Positions 44,228 to 53,779 of a stretch of DNA of 64,000 nt are shown piece by piece. The stretch is from Deinococcus indicus. GTDB taxonomy: Bacteria; Deinococcota; Deinococci; Deinococcales; Deinococcaceae. Numbering within the stretch: the first letter of the stretch is position 1; each line of letters opens with the position of its first letter. The notes below the pieces were generated by a model, which was not told the origin of the DNA, searched no databases, and worked only from the letters and a program-made list of their open reading frames with translations. Made by a program: the position numbers and the translations under genes. The stretch is from contig NZ_NHMK01000022.1 of the NCBI RefSeq assembly GCF_002198095.1, forward strand, positions 62,001 to 126,000, in the 5' to 3' direction.

Positions 44228-46036
44228 ATGTCGATCCGTCTGAAACTGCTTGGTGTGCTGCTGCTGCTCGTCGTTCCCCTGATCGTGACCGGGCTGCTGT
44301 CGGTGTCGTCGCTGCGTCGTTCCGGCGAGGTGAGCGCGCAGCTGAACGCAGGGCTGCAACAGGCGCGCGTCCTGACGAACCTGCGCGGCGCCGTGAACCG
44401 CCTGACGCTGGTGGCGTCCGAGGAGCTGCTGCTGCGCCCCGGCGAGCCGGACACGGCGGGCCTGGAGGCCGTGCGGGCCGAGGCGGTCGCGCAGTTGGCA
44501 GCGGCGCCGGACGGCCCGGCGCTGAGTGACGTGCGGCGCGACTGGGCGGCGCTGGAGACGCAGCTGAACGCGCTGCTGCGCGTGGCCGGTTCGCGGCCGG
44601 CGGCGGCCGTCACGCTGTTCGAGGAGCAGCTCCAGCCGGCGCGGGCGCAGCTGGTCCGCAGCATCAACAGTTACCTCGACACGCGGGAGGCGGCGCTGGC
44701 CGCCGAGCAGGTCAGGCTCACGGCGGACCTGACCCGCAGCCAGGGCATCGTGACCTGGACGGCGCTGCTGGGCGGCCTGCTGGGCCTGACGTTCGCGTGG
44801 CTGGTGCTGGGGCAGATCGTGGGCGCCATGCAGGTCGTGTCGCGCGCGTCACTGCGGCTGGCCGGCGGGTACCTGGACGAGCTGCCCGCCGCGCGCAGCC
44901 GGGACGAGACCGGGCAGATGCTGGGCGCGCTCGGGCAGTTCGGCGCGCAGCAGCGGCAGCTGGCGCAGGCGCTCGGGCAGCTCAGCCGGGGGTCGTCGCA
45001 GGTGACGTTCCCCGCCCGGCACGAGCAGGACGTGGTCGGGCGGGCCGTGCAGGACCTCACGCGGCACACCGAGGAGGTCGCCGCGTCGGCCCGCGTGGTC
45101 GCCAGCGGGGACCTGCGCGCCGAGCTGCCGCTGCGGTCCGAGCAGGACACGCTGGGGCTGGCGCTGCGGGACATGCTCGCGCAGCTGCGGGCCTTCGCGC
45201 TGCAGAACCAGGAGTTCAGCGCGCAGCTGGCCCTGTCCAGTCAGAGTCTGGTGACCGCTACGACGCAGCAGGCGACCAGCGTGAACCAGCAGTCGGCGGC
45301 GATTGCCGAGACGACCGCCGCCGTCGAGGAGGTCCGCACCAGCAGCCGCCACGCGGTCGAGGTGGCCGGCGACGTGACCCGGCAGGCCGAGGAGGCCCGC
45401 GCGGTCGCCGCGCAGGGCGTGCAGGCCGCGCGGGACGCCGAGCAGGGCATGCTGGCATTGCAGGGCCGCGTGGACGACATCGCGCAGAACATGCTGAACC
45501 TGTCGCGGCACTCGCGGCAGATCAGCGAGATCATCGAGACGGTCGCGGACATCGCCGACCAGTCGAACCTGCTGGCCCTGAACGCCGCCATTGAGGCGAA
45601 CCGCGCCGGCGAGCAGGGCCGGGGCTTCGCGGTCGTCGCGCAGGAGATCCGCACGCTGGCCGAACAGTCCAAGGGCGCCACGCAGCAGATCCGCCGGATG
45701 CTTGAGGACGTGCAGCAGGCCACGAACGCCGCCGTGCTGGCGACCGAGGAGGGCAGCAAGCAGGCGCAGGTCGGCACGGCCCTGATCGGCCGGGCCGGGC
45801 AGACCATCCAGGCGCTCGGGGGCGTGAACGACGGCGCGGCGCGCATGGCCGGGCAGATCTCCGAGTCGGTGCAGCAGCACGCCCTGAGCATGGAGCAGAT
45901 CGCGATCGCCATGAACGACATCAACGAGGCGACCCTGCAGCACCTGAACGTCACGCAGGACAACCAGCAGGTCGCGCGGCACCTGCAGGAACTCGTCGAG
46001 CAGCTCAACGCCCTGACCGCCCGGTACCGCACGTGA
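44228..46036 (+). CDS. Methyl-accepting chemotaxis protein (WspA-like, 602 aa)
   Basis: Two membrane segments (residues about 7-28 and 178-200) enclose a helical periplasmic sensor of about 150 residues. A HAMP domain and a long coiled-coil signalling domain follow. The tip is intact ([20 protein letters not shown], then [20 protein letters not shown]). No pentapeptide tether is present at the C-terminus. It is the only receptor in the operon, so it supplies the input. AAAGGA precedes the ATG. WspA in Pseudomonas senses surface contact; a similar stimulus here is inferred. Confidence 0.9.
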   Translation: MSIRLKLLGVLLLLVVPLIVTGLLSVSSLRRSGEVSAQLNAGLQQARVLTNLRGAVNRLTLVASEELLLRPGEPDTAGLEAVRAEAVAQLAAAPDGPALSDVRRDWAALETQLNALLRVAGSRPAAAVTLFEEQLQPARAQLVRSINSYLDTREAALAAEQVRLTADLTRSQGIVTWTALLGGLLGLTFAWLVLGQIVGAMQVVSRASLRLAGGYLDELPAARSRDETGQMLGALGQFGAQQRQLAQALGQLSRGSSQVTFPARHEQDVVGRAVQDLTRHTEEVAASARVVASGDLRAELPLRSEQDTLGLALRDMLAQLRAFALQNQEFSAQLALSSQSLVTATTQQATSVNQQSAAIAETTAAVEEVRTSSRHAVEVAGDVTRQAEEARAVAAQGVQAARDAEQGMLALQGRVDDIAQNMLNLSRHSRQISEIIETVADIADQSNLLALNAAIEANRAGEQGRGFAVVAQEIRTLAEQSKGATQQIRRMLEDVQQATNAAVLATEEGSKQAQVGTALIGRAGQTIQALGGVNDGAARMAGQISESVQQHALSMEQIAIAMNDINEATLQHLNVTQDNQQVARHLQELVEQLNALTARYRT

Positions 46037-46052
46037 CGCGGCGCGGGCGCCC

Positions 46053-48005
46053 TTGAACCGCCGGGACGCCACGCCCGGTCCCGCCTTCCGCGCCGACCGG
46101 GACCTGAGCGGCGCGCTGCGCGGCGAGTGGCTGGCCCTGCGCGCGGACCTGCGGGCCGGGGGTGAGGCGGCGGCGCGGGCGCTGCACTCGCTGAGAGCGG
46201 CGGCCGCCGTGGAGAACGACCCGGCGCTGGCCGACGCGGCGGACCGGGCCGAGCGGCAGCTGACTGGAGGCGCGGGCGGCGACTGGGAGGCGCTGCTGCG
46301 GGAGCTGGGCCTGCTGGAGCTGGGCCCGCTGGAGTCCGCACAGCCGGAACCGGGCGCGCCGCTCGCCCCGGCCGCACCGGAACCGTCGCCGGAGACGCCG
46401 CGCCCGGCCGCGCCCGATCCGGCGGGGTCCGGCGCCCCGGACGACGACGCGGCGTTCGTCTCCATGGACGTGCGCAAGCTGGACGCGCTGCTGGCGCTGG
46501 CCGGCGAGCTGACCGGCGCGCGGCTGCAACTGCAGGAACGGCTCGCGCAGGCCCGCGCCTCGCAGGACGCCGGAGCGTGGCGGTCCGTGCAGGCCTCGCA
46601 GCACGCCCTGAAGACCCTGACGGACGACTTGGCGCGCGAGGTGCTCGCCGCGCGGCTGCAACCGGCGCGGCCGTTCCTGCTGGGGTTCGAGCGGGCGCTG
46701 CGCGACGCGGCGCGGCAGGCCGGTAAACGCGCGCGGCTGGTGGTGGGGGCCTCGGCGGTGGAACTCGACCGGCACACCATGGAGCGCCTGCGCGCGCCGC
46801 TGCTGCACCTGATCCGCAACGCCGCCGACCACGGCCTGGAGGACCCGGCGACCCGCGCCGCCGCCGGGAAATCCCCGGTGGGGACCGTGCGGCTGGACGC
46901 GTACAACGCGGGCGGTCAGGTCGAGGTGACGGTCGCGGACGACGGGAGCGGCGTGAACTTCGCGGCGGTGCTGGACTCGGCGGCGCGGCGCGGCGTGACC
47001 CTGCCGGACGGCGGGCCGGACCTGGACGCGCTGACCGAACTGCTGTTCACGCCGGGCTTCAGTTCCCGCGAGCAGGTCACGGACCTGTCCGGGCGGGGCG
47101 TGGGACTGGACGTGGTGCGCACGCAGGCGCGGCAGCTGGGCGGCGACGTGACGCTGCTCAGCTCGCCGCAGGGCACGGCGGTGATGCTGCGGGTGCCGCT
47201 GACGCTGGCGACGACGCGCGTGGCGGTCGTCCGCTGCGGCGAGCAGCTGCTGGCCGTGCCGGTCATCTGGGTGGAACGCGCCGGGCGGGCCGGGCCGCTG
47301 CTGACCCTGGAGGGCCGCCGGGTCGTGCGGGTGGGCGACCAGACGGTGCCGGCCGTGCCGCTGCTGACCCTGCTGGACGCGGCGCCGGACGCGGTGGGCG
47401 AGCCGGGCACGTTCCTGCTGGTGCGGCAGGGCACGCAGCGGCTGGCGCTGCTGGTGGACGCCCTGGTGGGCGAGCAGGAGATCGTGATCAAACCGCTGCG
47501 CTGGCCCCTGCAGGGCGCCCCGCACCTGGAGGGGGCCGCGATCCTGCCGTCCGGTCAGGTCGTGCCGGTCCTGAACGTGCGGGCGCTGCACCTGCCCGCC
47601 ACCCGCGCCCCGGCGGGCGTGCCGGAGGCGGCCGTTCCCGCCGCGCCGCGCGTGCTGCTGGCCGAGGACACGGCCGTGACGCGGCAGCTGCTCGCGCAGA
47701 TCCTCCAGCAGGGCGGGTTCGAGGTGCTGGCCGTTCCGGACGGCGCGCAGGCACTCGCGGCGCTGCGCGCGCAGCCGCCGGACCTGCTGCTGACCGACGT
47801 GGAGATGCCCGAGCTGGGGGGCCTGGAACTGGTGCGCCGGGTGCGGGCCGATCCGCGCACGGCGCACCTGCCGGTGGTGCTGCTCACGTCGCTGGGCGCG
47901 CCGGGGGACCGCGCGGCGGGCGCCGAGGCCGGCGCGGACGCGTACCTCGTGAAGGGTGAATTCAGTCAGGAGGCGCTGCTGCACACCGTCCGGAGGCTGC
48001 TGTGA
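46053..48005 (+). CDS. CheA-REC hybrid histidine kinase with a degenerate HPt (WspE-like, 650 aa)
   Basis: The order is: a weak HPt-like segment (ALHSLRAAAAV, His45, lacking the usual K-G), a Pro/Ala linker, P3 dimerisation (about 136-218), an HATPase with N-box HLIRNAADHGLE and G boxes DDGSGVN and GRGVGLDVV (about 243-383), a CheW-like P5 domain (about 386-513), and a receiver domain with phosphoacceptor Asp about 581 (LLTDVEMPELGG). A hybrid CheA-REC is the WspE form. The canonical HPt (HSIKGG) is in a separate gene at 48922. Start is TTG; no better codon is near. Confidence 0.9.
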   Translation: MNRRDATPGPAFRADRDLSGALRGEWLALRADLRAGGEAAARALHSLRAAAAVENDPALADAADRAERQLTGGAGGDWEALLRELGLLELGPLESAQPEPGAPLAPAAPEPSPETPRPAAPDPAGSGAPDDDAAFVSMDVRKLDALLALAGELTGARLQLQERLAQARASQDAGAWRSVQASQHALKTLTDDLAREVLAARLQPARPFLLGFERALRDAARQAGKRARLVVGASAVELDRHTMERLRAPLLHLIRNAADHGLEDPATRAAAGKSPVGTVRLDAYNAGGQVEVTVADDGSGVNFAAVLDSAARRGVTLPDGGPDLDALTELLFTPGFSSREQVTDLSGRGVGLDVVRTQARQLGGDVTLLSSPQGTAVMLRVPLTLATTRVAVVRCGEQLLAVPVIWVERAGRAGPLLTLEGRRVVRVGDQTVPAVPLLTLLDAAPDAVGEPGTFLLVRQGTQRLALLVDALVGEQEIVIKPLRWPLQGAPHLEGAAILPSGQVVPVLNVRALHLPATRAPAGVPEAAVPAAPRVLLAEDTAVTRQLLAQILQQGGFEVLAVPDGAQALAALRAQPPDLLLTDVEMPELGGLELVRRVRADPRTAHLPVVLLTSLGAPGDRAAGAEAGADAYLVKGEFSQEALLHTVRRLL

Positions 48006-48925
48006 CGAGCGGACCGGGCCTGACCGTCCTGGTCACCACCGACCCGCAGCGGCGGCTGGAGGGCGCGCGGGTGCTGCCCACGCCCCGGCTGATGACCGTG
48101 TCGGTCGTGGGGGCGCTGGCGTACCTGGAGCGTGAGGGACTGCGCGGCGCGACGCTGCTGCTGACGTGGTCGCTGCCGGACCTGGACCTGGATCAGGTGC
48201 GGGCGCGCACGCGGGCGCTGGGGGTGCGGGTCATCGTGGTGGGCGGGCCGCCGCTGCCGGGCGTGCTGAGCGCCCCGGACCTCGCGGCGGCGGCGGCGCT
48301 GTGCCGCGTGCCGGTCCTGACGACCGCCGCGCCGGCCCCGGCCGTCCTGGCGGGACCGGTGGCCGCGCCCGCCCGCAGCGGGCCGCCCCTGACGCTGATC
48401 GGCGCGAGTACCGGCGGGCCGCGCCTGCTGGCGACGCTGCTGCGGGACCTGACCCCGGTGGGGGCGGTGGTGGTCGCGCAGCACATCTCGGCGGGGTTCG
48501 GGCCGAACCTCACGCAGTGGCTGGGCACCCTGACGGGCGGGCCGGTGGTCACCGCCAGCGAGGGCCTGCCACTCCAGGCGGGACACGTGTACGTCGCGCC
48601 GGACGGGCATCACGTGGAGGTCGGCGGGGGCGCGCTGCGCGTCCGGCCGGGCCGGCCCGGTCAGGAGCACCTGCCGTCCATCGACGCGCTGTTCGCGTCG
48701 GCCTGCACGCACCGGGGGCCGGTCACGGCGGCGCTGCTGACCGGCATGGGCAGCGACGGCGCGCTGGGCCTGGAGCAGCTGCACCGCGCCGGGGCGACCA
48801 CGCTGGTGCAGACGCCGCAGAGCGCGACCGTGCCGTCCATGCCGCAGCAGGCGCTGGCGCGCGTGCAGCCCAGCGGCGTCCTCGACCCGGACGGGCTGCG
48901 CGCCGCGCTGCGGAGGCTGGCGTGA
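48002..48925 (+). CDS. CheB-type methylesterase with a degenerate receiver (WspF-like, 307 aa)
   Basis: The C-terminal methylesterase is complete: LIGASTGGPRLL (catalytic Ser about 135), VVAQHISAGFG (His about 161) and LLTGMGSDGALGL (Asp about 250). It removes methyl groups from the receptor. The N-terminal 110 residues have receiver-like alternation, but where the phospho-aspartate should be the sequence reads LLLTWSLPDLD, so phosphorylation control seems lost. GTGA overlaps with both neighbours. Confidence 0.88.
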   Translation: MTSGPGLTVLVTTDPQRRLEGARVLPTPRLMTVSVVGALAYLEREGLRGATLLLTWSLPDLDLDQVRARTRALGVRVIVVGGPPLPGVLSAPDLAAAAALCRVPVLTTAAPAPAVLAGPVAAPARSGPPLTLIGASTGGPRLLATLLRDLTPVGAVVVAQHISAGFGPNLTQWLGTLTGGPVVTASEGLPLQAGHVYVAPDGHHVEVGGGALRVRPGRPGQEHLPSIDALFASACTHRGPVTAALLTGMGSDGALGLEQLHRAGATTLVQTPQSATVPSMPQQALARVQPSGVLDPDGLRAALRRLA

Positions 48926-49695
48926 CCCTCGACCCGCACGACTTCCTGCCGCTGTTCGCGCAGGAGACCGCCTCGCAGCTCGGGGCGCTGGAGGCCGCGC
49001 TGCACGCCCTGGAGGACCACCCGGACGACGCCGGGGCGCTGCGCTCGGCGTTCCAGGCGGCGCACTCCATCAAGGGTGGCGCGGCCATGCTGGAACTGCA
49101 CGCCCTGCACGAACTGATGGGCGCCTTCGAGGACCTGTTGCAGCACCTGCGCGACCAGCCGGGCGGGAACGGGGCGTGGTTGCCGGACGCCTTCACGGCC
49201 CGCGACCTGATCCTGGCGCAACTGGCCGACCTGCGCCCCGGCGCGCCCGCCCCGCCGGAGGTCCGGCAGCTGATCATGAACCTGCGCGGCCACACCCGCC
49301 CCGCGCCGGTCCCGGCCCAGGAGAGGGAACCGGCGCCAGTCCCGGTTCCGGCGGAACCGCCCTGCGCCCCGGCGGCCGCCGTGATGGACGTCAGCGCCCT
49401 GGCGGCCGCCTCGACCGGCGAGCACCTGCGGGCGCTGGGGTTCACGGTGCAGGTCGCCACCGCGGTCGTGCCGTTCGGCGGGCAGCGGCTGGGCGTGGTG
49501 TCGGCGCGGCTGGCGGAACAGGCGCTGGAGGCCGGGTGGCCCGCCGGGCACCTGAGCGTCCTGAGCGAATCGGCCGCCGTGCGGGCGGCGTGGGCGGCGC
49601 GGGGACTGCGCGTCACGGGGCGCCCGGTGCGCGTGGCGCGTGATACCGTGCCGGACGCCTGGGTGGCCGCGTCCTTTCAGGGGAGGCCCGAATGA
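48922..49695 (+). CDS. Stand-alone HPt protein with an uncharacterised C-terminal domain (257 aa)
   Basis: Residues about 5-75 form a canonical HPt helix bundle with [20 protein letters not shown] (phospho-His48). A Pro-rich linker (about 125-150) leads to an alpha/beta C-terminal domain of about 100 residues that I do not recognise. Placed between the CheB-like and REC-GGDEF genes and coupled to both, it probably takes phosphate from, or serves as the missing P1 domain of, the CheA-like kinase and passes it to the REC-GGDEF output. Standard Wsp operons lack such a gene. Confidence 0.85.
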   Translation: MTLDPHDFLPLFAQETASQLGALEAALHALEDHPDDAGALRSAFQAAHSIKGGAAMLELHALHELMGAFEDLLQHLRDQPGGNGAWLPDAFTARDLILAQLADLRPGAPAPPEVRQLIMNLRGHTRPAPVPAQEREPAPVPVPAEPPCAPAAAVMDVSALAAASTGEHLRALGFTVQVATAVVPFGGQRLGVVSARLAEQALEAGWPAGHLSVLSESAAVRAAWAARGLRVTGRPVRVARDTVPDAWVAASFQGRPE

Positions 49696-50687
49696 ACGTA
49701 CTGATCGTCGACGACAGCGCCCTGATGCGCGCCATGCTCACGCAGGCCCTCGCGCCGACCGGGGCGGCCGTCCGCGCGCCCGGCACGCTGGACGAGGCCC
49801 GCGCCGCCCTGGGCATGACCGGCGACGATCCGGCGGGCGTGGACGTGCTGCTGCTGGACCTGATCATGCCCGGCACGGACGGCCTGACGTTCCTGCGTGA
49901 ACTGCGCGGCCACCCGCACCTGGAGGACCTGAGCGTGATCATGGTGACGGCCGTGCAGGAAGAGGAGCAGCTGGACGCCGCCTTCCAGGCGGGCGCGACC
50001 GACTACGTCACCAAGCCGATCCGCCCGGCGGCGCTGTGCGCCCGCACGACCAGCGCCGCCCGCCTGACCCGCGCGCTGCGTTCCCGGCGCGAGCGGGAGG
50101 CGGAACTGCTGGTCCTGAACGGCCGCCTGAACGCCCTGAACGACCAGCTGGAGCTGCTGTCTCAGACGGACGCCCTGACCGGTATCGCCAACCGCCGCGC
50201 CTTCGACGCGCAGTACGGGCACGCGCTGGCGCTGCACGCCCGCAGTCAGCTGCCCGTGACGCTGCTGATGATGGACATCGACCACTTCAAGGGGTACAAC
50301 GACGCGCTCGGCCACCCGGCTGGGGACGCCTGCCTGCAACAGGTGGCGCACACGCTGCGGGCCTGCGCGCCGCGCAGCACGGACCTCGTGGCCCGTTACG
50401 GCGGCGAGGAGTTCGCGGCGCTGCTGCTCGACACCGACCGCGAGGGCGGTCAGACGGTCGCCCTGCGGATCCGCGAGGCGCTCGCGGAGCTGCGGCTGCC
50501 GCACCCGCGTCACCCGCTGGGGTTCGTGACGGTCAGCGTGGGCGTGGCCGAGGCCGCCGACCTGAGCGGCCCCGACGTGCAGGCCGGCGTGACCCTCAAG
50601 GACGCCGCCGACCGGGCGCTGTACCACGCCAAGGCGTCCGGCCGGAACCGCGCCGAGACGTGGCCCGCCGGCCGCGCCCCGGCCTGA
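49692..50687 (+). CDS. REC-GGDEF response regulator, diguanylate cyclase (WspR-like, 331 aa)
   Basis: The receiver ([16 protein letters not shown], Asp56 in [10 protein letters not shown], Lys in YVTKPIRP) is linked by a helical stalk to a complete GGDEF domain ([39 protein letters not shown] about 235-241). Phosphorylation should switch on c-di-GMP synthesis. It is the last gene of the operon (ATGA overlap) and supplies the output, as WspR does. A repeat element lies between it and convergent entA. Confidence 0.92.
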   Translation: MNVLIVDDSALMRAMLTQALAPTGAAVRAPGTLDEARAALGMTGDDPAGVDVLLLDLIMPGTDGLTFLRELRGHPHLEDLSVIMVTAVQEEEQLDAAFQAGATDYVTKPIRPAALCARTTSAARLTRALRSRREREAELLVLNGRLNALNDQLELLSQTDALTGIANRRAFDAQYGHALALHARSQLPVTLLMMDIDHFKGYNDALGHPAGDACLQQVAHTLRACAPRSTDLVARYGGEEFAALLLDTDREGGQTVALRIREALAELRLPHPRHPLGFVTVSVGVAEAADLSGPDVQAGVTLKDAADRALYHAKASGRNRAETWPAGRAPA

Positions 50688-50706
50688 CCCGCCGCGCCCC
50701 GGCTCA

Positions 50707-50841
50707 TACGGACTCCGCTTGAATGGGCTGCAAGGCCCGTTCAATCCGAGTGAAGGGAGTGGGAGCAACACGGGTTCCGGACGTGAAGCCGGCAGGGGCG
50801 GTGAAGTTCCGGATTGTTGGCGAAACAAACGGCAGTCCGTA
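50707..50841 (+). mobile_element. Copy D of the dispersed repeat, inserted at the entA stop codon
   Basis: 135 bp with perfect 8-bp inverted ends TACGGACT/AGTCCGTA. It is flanked by TCA on both sides (50704-50706 and 50842-50844); the right TCA is the TGA stop of entA on the minus strand. Inside are the GGGC/GCCC hairpin and the CCGGCAGGGGCGG block shared with copies A-C. It fills the gap between two convergent operons and may act as their terminator. Confidence 0.85.
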
Positions 50842-51615
50842 TCAGGCGCCCAGGGTGGCGCCGCCGTCCACGGTCAGGTGCTGCATGGTGACGTGCCGCG
50901 CGTCGTCCGAGAGCAGGAACAGCGCGGCGCGGGCGATGTCGTCGGGGTCGGCGATGCGGCCCAGCGGAATGCCGAGCCGAGCGGTGTCCAGGTCGCCGCG
51001 GATGACGCGCTGCGGGGCGGCGGGGTCGGTCCACAGCTGGCGCTGCATGGCGGTGTCGGTCGAGCCGGGCGACACGACGTTGCAGCGCACGCCGTGCGGC
51101 GCGAGTTCCAGCGCGAGGCAGCGCATCAGGTGGGTGGTGGCGGCCTTGCTGGCGGCGTAGGCGCCCATGCCGTGGCGGGGAACGTGCGCGGCGTTCGAGC
51201 CGACCGTGACGATCGCGCCGCGTCCGCGCGCCTGCATGGACCGCGCGGCGGCGCGGGACACCAGGAAGGGGCCGGTGGTGTTCACGGCGAAGGTGCGGTG
51301 CCAGTCCTCCAGGCTCAGGTCGTTCAGCGTGCCCGGTCGCAGGATGCCCGCCACGTTCACCAGAAAGTCGGCGGGGCCGAGGTCACGTTCCAGGCGGGCC
51401 ACGACGCGTTCGACGTCGGCGGGGTCGGTCACGTCGAGCGGGGCGGCGTACACGCCGGGCAGGGCGCGCAGTTCGGGTGGGATGGCCTGGATGTCGGCGG
51501 CCATGACCTGCACGCCCCGCGCGGCGAGCAGGCGGGTGACGGCCGCGCCGATGCCCTGCGCGGCGCCCGTGACGAGCGCGACCCGGCCGGTCCAGCCGTC
51601 CGTGGGGGCGCTCAC
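50842..51615 (-). CDS. entA: 2,3-dihydro-2,3-dihydroxybenzoate dehydrogenase (257 aa)
   Basis: An SDR with VALVTGAAQGIGAAV, NVAGILRPG, the catalytic serine in VTVGSNAAHVPR and YAASKAATTHL, and the terminal LTVDGGATLGA characteristic of EntA/DhbA. It makes 2,3-dihydroxybenzoate, the catechol unit of the siderophore. Last gene of the six-gene operon; its start overlaps the condensation-domain gene. The conserved C-terminus shows that the repeat element at its stop codon did not truncate it. Confidence 0.92.
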   Translation of the reverse strand: MSAPTDGWTGRVALVTGAAQGIGAAVTRLLAARGVQVMAADIQAIPPELRALPGVYAAPLDVTDPADVERVVARLERDLGPADFLVNVAGILRPGTLNDLSLEDWHRTFAVNTTGPFLVSRAAARSMQARGRGAIVTVGSNAAHVPRHGMGAYAASKAATTHLMRCLALELAPHGVRCNVVSPGSTDTAMQRQLWTDPAAPQRVIRGDLDTARLGIPLGRIADPDDIARAALFLLSDDARHVTMQHLTVDGGATLGA

Positions 51616-52907
51616 GGGCGCTCCCGCAGCAGGGGGGGCAGCGGGGCGTCCGGGTCGCGCAGGGCAAGGTCCAGCCCCCGGATCAGGCGGTCGCGCAGGT
51701 CACCCACCTGGGCGGGGGTGTACAGGTCCGGGTGGCCGTCCACGCTCAGGTGCAGGGCGCCCGCCCAGCCGCTGAAGGTCAGGGCGAGGTCCTCGACCGG
51801 CCCGGACGCCAGCGTGCGCGCCGTGACGCGCAGGCCGGGGCCGAGGTCCGGCGGCGCGGCGAAGGGCAGGACGTTCACCTCCGGGCCGAACAGGCGGCGG
51901 CCGCGCAGGTCGGCCCATAGGTGCTCGTAGCGGTAGCGGGCGTGCGGCTGCGTGCGGGTGCGGGCCTCGCGGACCTGGGTGGTCAGGGCGCGCAGCGAGT
52001 CGTGCGGGCCGACGTTCACGCGCAGCGGCAGCAGGTTCATGACCATGCAGGGCACGCGGGCGGCGGCGCTGCCCAGGCGCAGCATGACGGGCGCGGCGAT
52101 CAGCGCGGCCCGCTCGCCGGTCTGCGCATGCCAGAACGCGGCGCTCAGCGCGAACAGCAGGTCCGGCCAGCCGGCCTTCAGCGGCCCGGCCGCGGCGCGC
52201 AGGTCGCGGACCAGGGTGGGGGGCAGGTCGCGTCCGGCACGATGGCCGCGTTTCAGGCCGCGCGTGAGCAGCGGCGCGGCCTCGAAGGGCAGGTCGGCGT
52301 ACACGGCGTTCAGGGCGGCGCGGTCGCGGGCGCGGTCCGGGGACGCCTGGTAAGCGCCGTCCTCCAGCACGGCGGCGTCCAGCGGGTCGAAGGGCGCGCA
52401 CGCCTCCTGCCGGTACCCGGCGGCCAGTCGCCCGAGCATCAGGTGCATCCCGTAGCCGTCCAGGGCGATGTGGTGCGTGACGAACACCCAGCGCAGGTGG
52501 TCCGGCCCGAGGCGCAGCAGCGCGTGGCGGTACAGTTCGCCCCCCGGCAGGTCCAGCGGCGCGTCCAGCAGCGCGTCCGTGATGGCCTGCGCCCGGGCGT
52601 CCGGGTCGGGGTGGCCGCTCAGGTCGTGTTCCTGCGGCGCGCGGGGCGTGACCGGCCCGAGCAGTTGCCGGACCCTGTGCCCGTCGTCCCGGAAGCGAAC
52701 ATGCAGGGCCGGCACGGCGCGCAGCGTGTCGGTCAGGGCCGCGCGCAGCCGCGCCGGGTCCACGGGGCCACGCAGGTCGAGCGTCTCGGCCACGTGGTTC
52801 AGGGTGCCGCCGGGCTGCTCGCGTTCCTCGGCCCACAGGCCCAGTTGCGCCTGCGTGAGCGGCAGCGCGCGGGTGACGGGCGGCGCGGGGGGGGCGGTCA
52901 GGGTCAC
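51612..52907 (-). CDS. Free-standing NRPS condensation domain (VibH-like, 431 aa)
   Basis: One condensation domain without adenylation or carrier domains. The active site HHIALDG (135-141) is intact, and the N-terminal LPLTQAQLGLWAEERE is the C1 motif. It would join dihydroxybenzoyl, carried on the EntB aryl carrier domain, to an amine. VibH in vibriobactin synthesis is the known free-standing case and acylates a polyamine. No multidomain NRPS is in this operon, which supports a soluble amine acceptor. The acceptor is inferred. Confidence 0.87.
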   Translation of the reverse strand: MTLTAPPAPPVTRALPLTQAQLGLWAEEREQPGGTLNHVAETLDLRGPVDPARLRAALTDTLRAVPALHVRFRDDGHRVRQLLGPVTPRAPQEHDLSGHPDPDARAQAITDALLDAPLDLPGGELYRHALLRLGPDHLRWVFVTHHIALDGYGMHLMLGRLAAGYRQEACAPFDPLDAAVLEDGAYQASPDRARDRAALNAVYADLPFEAAPLLTRGLKRGHRAGRDLPPTLVRDLRAAAGPLKAGWPDLLFALSAAFWHAQTGERAALIAAPVMLRLGSAAARVPCMVMNLLPLRVNVGPHDSLRALTTQVREARTRTQPHARYRYEHLWADLRGRRLFGPEVNVLPFAAPPDLGPGLRVTARTLASGPVEDLALTFSGWAGALHLSVDGHPDLYTPAQVGDLRDRLIRGLDLALRDPDAPLPPLLRERP

Positions 52908-53779
52908 ACGGGCTCCGGGGCGGGCGTGGCATTCAGGGCGGCCACGATAGCGTTCAGGGTGGGGCGGGCCGCCACGTCCGCGTACGACACGCGCCGGCCG
53001 TCGCGTTGCCAGTCCTCGGTCAGCAGCATCAGGCGCACCGAGTCCAGGCCCAGCATCAGCAGGTCGTCGTCACCGTGCAGGTCCTGCGGATCCACGCCCA
53101 GCAGGGCCGCGACCTGCCCGCGCACCTGCTCCTCCGTCCAGGCGGGGCTGCCCAGGGCGCGCAGGGCGGCGTCCGTGCCGGTCACCTGCGCGCAGCGGTT
53201 CGCCGCGTACGTCAGGGCCTGACGGTGCTCGGCCTCGCTGAAGTCGGCCAGGGCGTCCCCGATCAGGAAGGGCTGCACGTCCAGCATGAACGCCTCGGCC
53301 GCCGTGAGCACGCACCCGATGTGCGCGTACACGCCGCACACCAGCAGCTGATCGCGGCCCCAGGCGCGCAGTTGCTCCTCCAGCGGCGTGCGCTTGAAGG
53401 CGCTGTACCGCCACTTGGTCAGTACCGTGTCGCCGGGCTGCGGCGCGACCTGCGGGTGCACGCGGGTCTGCGCGGGGTCGTCCCGCAGGCCACTGCCCCA
53501 GAAGTCGGTCAGGAGGGCGCGGTCCTCGGGCCGCTGGTCGCCGGGCTGCGCGGTGTACACGACCGGGATGCCCAGGTCGCGGCAGCGGGCGATCAGGCGA
53601 GACACGTTGCGCAGCAGTTCCGGCACCGGCGGCAGCGCCGGGTCGTAGAAGTCCAGGAAGTACACCTGCAGGTCGTGGACCAGCAGTACGGAGCGTGCGG
53701 CGTCCGGCGTCCAGGCGACGCGGGTGTCCGGGAAGGAGGCGGGGTCGGGCATGGGGTAGCTGGGCAGTCTGGGAATCAT
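52904..53779 (-). CDS. entB: Isochorismatase with aryl carrier domain (291 aa)
   Basis: The isochorismatase domain (residues about 1-205) has [32 protein letters not shown] and [18 protein letters not shown], matching EntB/DhbB closely. A C-terminal aryl carrier domain follows (about 215-290) with the phosphopantetheine serine in LGLDSVRLM (Ser247). It hydrolyses isochorismate and then carries the activated dihydroxybenzoyl group. Translationally coupled to entE before and the condensation gene after. Confidence 0.93.
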   Translation of the reverse strand: MIPRLPSYPMPDPASFPDTRVAWTPDAARSVLLVHDLQVYFLDFYDPALPPVPELLRNVSRLIARCRDLGIPVVYTAQPGDQRPEDRALLTDFWGSGLRDDPAQTRVHPQVAPQPGDTVLTKWRYSAFKRTPLEEQLRAWGRDQLLVCGVYAHIGCVLTAAEAFMLDVQPFLIGDALADFSEAEHRQALTYAANRCAQVTGTDAALRALGSPAWTEEQVRGQVAALLGVDPQDLHGDDDLLMLGLDSVRLMLLTEDWQRDGRRVSYADVAARPTLNAIVAALNATPAPEPV

